Assembly (NCBI GenBank): GCA_002335845.1
Contig: DDCV01000068.1
Location: forward strand, 1 to 7,111
Length of the DNA stretch: 7,111 nt
Direction: 5' to 3'
From: Rickettsiales bacterium UBA1997
Lineage (GTDB): Bacteria > Pseudomonadota > Alphaproteobacteria > Rickettsiales > UBA1997
The notes beneath the pieces are model-generated. The model was not told where the DNA came from. It searched no databases and was given only the letters and a program-made list of their open reading frames with translations. The position numbers were made by a program, and so were the translations under genes. Positions 6,100-7,111 of the stretch are shown here, one piece after another. The stretch's first letter is position 1, and the number at the start of each line of letters is the position of its first letter.

Positions 6100-6146
6100 T
6101 ACTTATGTCATATTTAAATTATTTTAACAATATATAATATCTATTT

Positions 6147-7049
6147 ATGGATCTGCTAGAAGCGCTTGAAATAAATAAAGAAGAAGATATCAATAGAATC
6201 TTGCAAGATAATAGTTTTACAGAATCTTATTTTAATGAAATAAATAGCGATGGATGTAATTCATCTCTTGTTGCTCTTAGCTCTAATCATAATTTAGAAA
6301 CCCTTAGATCGTTGGCTATTAGAGGAGCAAACTTTAATATCGTTGACCAAGAGGGAAACAATGCTATTCATCACTTTGCTTTTGGACTCGCAGATCCACA
6401 ACAAAACGCAGATCAGCAAAAATATATTTTAAATTTTTTATTATCTCAACCCTTACCAATCTCTATTAACCACGAAAATAGCGAAGGACAAAGACCGCTA
6501 GATATAATGTTAAATGATAGCAATCAAAATCATGACTTGATAAAGTGCGCCGTTGAGAATGGTGCTATTGTAGATGAAAAGACAATAGCAAAAGCAAGAG
6601 AAAAAGGTGCCAAAACTGAATTGCTGGATCTACTAAAGAAATATAATAATTTTCACACCGATCTTATGGCGTCGGACCATTTGTACTCCGACAGTTTAAG
6701 GCTTTTATTTACCCAAGACAAGCCTTTAGATAACCCGATTTCTATTAATTGTTCGGGACATAAAATAGAAATAACTAAAATTGGATCCAAGACATTGCTT
6801 GATACTAAATCAGATTTTGATTCAAAACTAGAAATGAAAGATGATGATGCTGACAATATAAGATTTGCGCTTACCAACTTTAAAGATTATGGGACGATTG
6901 TGCTTGGACCTTATACCGTTTCAGCTTCAATGAGTGAATTACAAAGAATGATTAATGATAGAGCAATTGATCCTGGAAAAATCATTAGACCCACATGCAT
7001 ATCTAGTTTAAGGAGGCAAGAGGTAAAAGATGTTATGGTTATAGATTAG
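6147..7049 (+). CDS. Ankyrin-repeat protein with unrecognised C-terminal domain
   Basis: The 300-residue protein has an N-terminal half with degenerate ankyrin repeats. NSSLVALSSNHNLETLRSLA followed by IRGANFNIVDQEG (38-70) is the clearest. NNAIHHFAFG with LNFLLSQPLPISINHENSEG (71-114) and QRPLDIMLND with LIKCAVENGAIVD (115-143) follow, and the first 35 residues may be a diverged unit. Ankyrin repeats bind proteins. The C-terminal half (about 170-300) is not recognised. It contains an acidic patch (KDDDAD, 231-236) and a beta-rich-looking stretch YGTIVLGPYTVSA (248-260). No signal peptide or membrane segment is seen. In intracellular bacteria such proteins are often secreted effectors, which is inference here. 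The gene is preceded by 95 bp of AT-rich DNA with a candidate promoter and no Shine-Dalgarno. The ATG at 6147 is the first in frame, and the next Met is far inside the repeats. Confidence 0.75.
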   Translation: MDLLEALEINKEEDINRILQDNSFTESYFNEINSDGCNSSLVALSSNHNLETLRSLAIRGANFNIVDQEGNNAIHHFAFGLADPQQNADQQKYILNFLLSQPLPISINHENSEGQRPLDIMLNDSNQNHDLIKCAVENGAIVDEKTIAKAREKGAKTELLDLLKKYNNFHTDLMASDHLYSDSLRLLFTQDKPLDNPISINCSGHKIEITKIGSKTLLDTKSDFDSKLEMKDDDADNIRFALTNFKDYGTIVLGPYTVSASMSELQRMINDRAIDPGKIIRPTCISSLRRQEVKDVMVID

Positions 7050-7111
7050 TTAATAATACCAATTCATTTACATAAATTATCTGATAGGTTGGGAGTGTCC
7101 AAAACCCCGTG
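7050..7111. other. Gene-free right edge with a short imperfect inverted repeat
   Basis: No coding sequence is evident in these last 62 bases. GGTTGG (7087-7092) and CCAAAACC (7099-7106) can pair around a GAGTGT loop with a two-base AA bulge. The segment from about 7087 is noticeably more GC-rich than the rest of the intergenic DNA. It could be the edge of a repeat or mobile element, or the start of a terminator cut off by the window; neither can be settled here. Confidence 0.25.

Noticed and set aside
6133..6138. TATAAT as the -10 box of the ankyrin gene
   Set aside because: There is no -35 at suitable spacing, and it would leave a leader of only a few bases. The 6071-6099 pair is better.

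Overview
This AT-rich window (about one third G+C by eye) looks like bacterial chromosome, most plausibly from a host-associated alphaproteobacterium of the Rickettsiales or Holosporales kind. That placement is inference. It rests on base composition, on a leucine-rich-repeat protein and an ankyrin-repeat protein at the two ends (typical of intracellular or protist-associated bacteria), and on housekeeping-type genes that also occur in that group. There is no 16S rRNA or other decisive marker, so other AT-rich host-associated Proteobacteria remain possible.

Layout: the left edge (1-333) is the 3' end of a leucine-rich-repeat gene on the plus strand. It converges, with a 6-nt gap, on a minus-strand zinc-independent NADPH:quinone oxidoreductase gene (340-1323). 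Across a 57-bp divergent gap lies a plus-strand PolB-like DEDDy 3'-5' exonuclease (1381-2184).

The centre of the window (2250-4532) is a compact four-gene unit: a small Cys-rich secreted peptide, a DUF692/UPF0276 multinuclear non-heme iron oxidative enzyme (MNIO), a DUF2063 partner protein and a DoxX-family membrane protein. This is the bufABCD/hvf/gig architecture that makes bufferin-type copper-binding RiPPs. The precursor here is not a textbook one. Its Cys region is an imperfect duplication built on HKCG and NGCKS motifs, its leader may carry a lipobox, and the likely start codon of the MNIO gene lies inside the second copy of the core repeat. The unit reads as peptide (substrate), MNIO plus partner (Cys modification) and a membrane protein (accessory role). 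It is the best candidate for an under-described system in the window.

Nineteen bases downstream is an AGCS-family sodium:alanine/glycine symporter (4552-6051), possibly read through from the same transcript. After a 95-bp AT-rich gap with a plausible promoter comes an ankyrin-repeat protein with an unrecognised C-terminal half (6147-7049). The last 62 bases hold no gene and include a short imperfect inverted repeat. Every base lies within or close to a gene, and no gene-free stretch exceeds 100 bases. No tRNA, rRNA, CRISPR array or transposase gene was seen.
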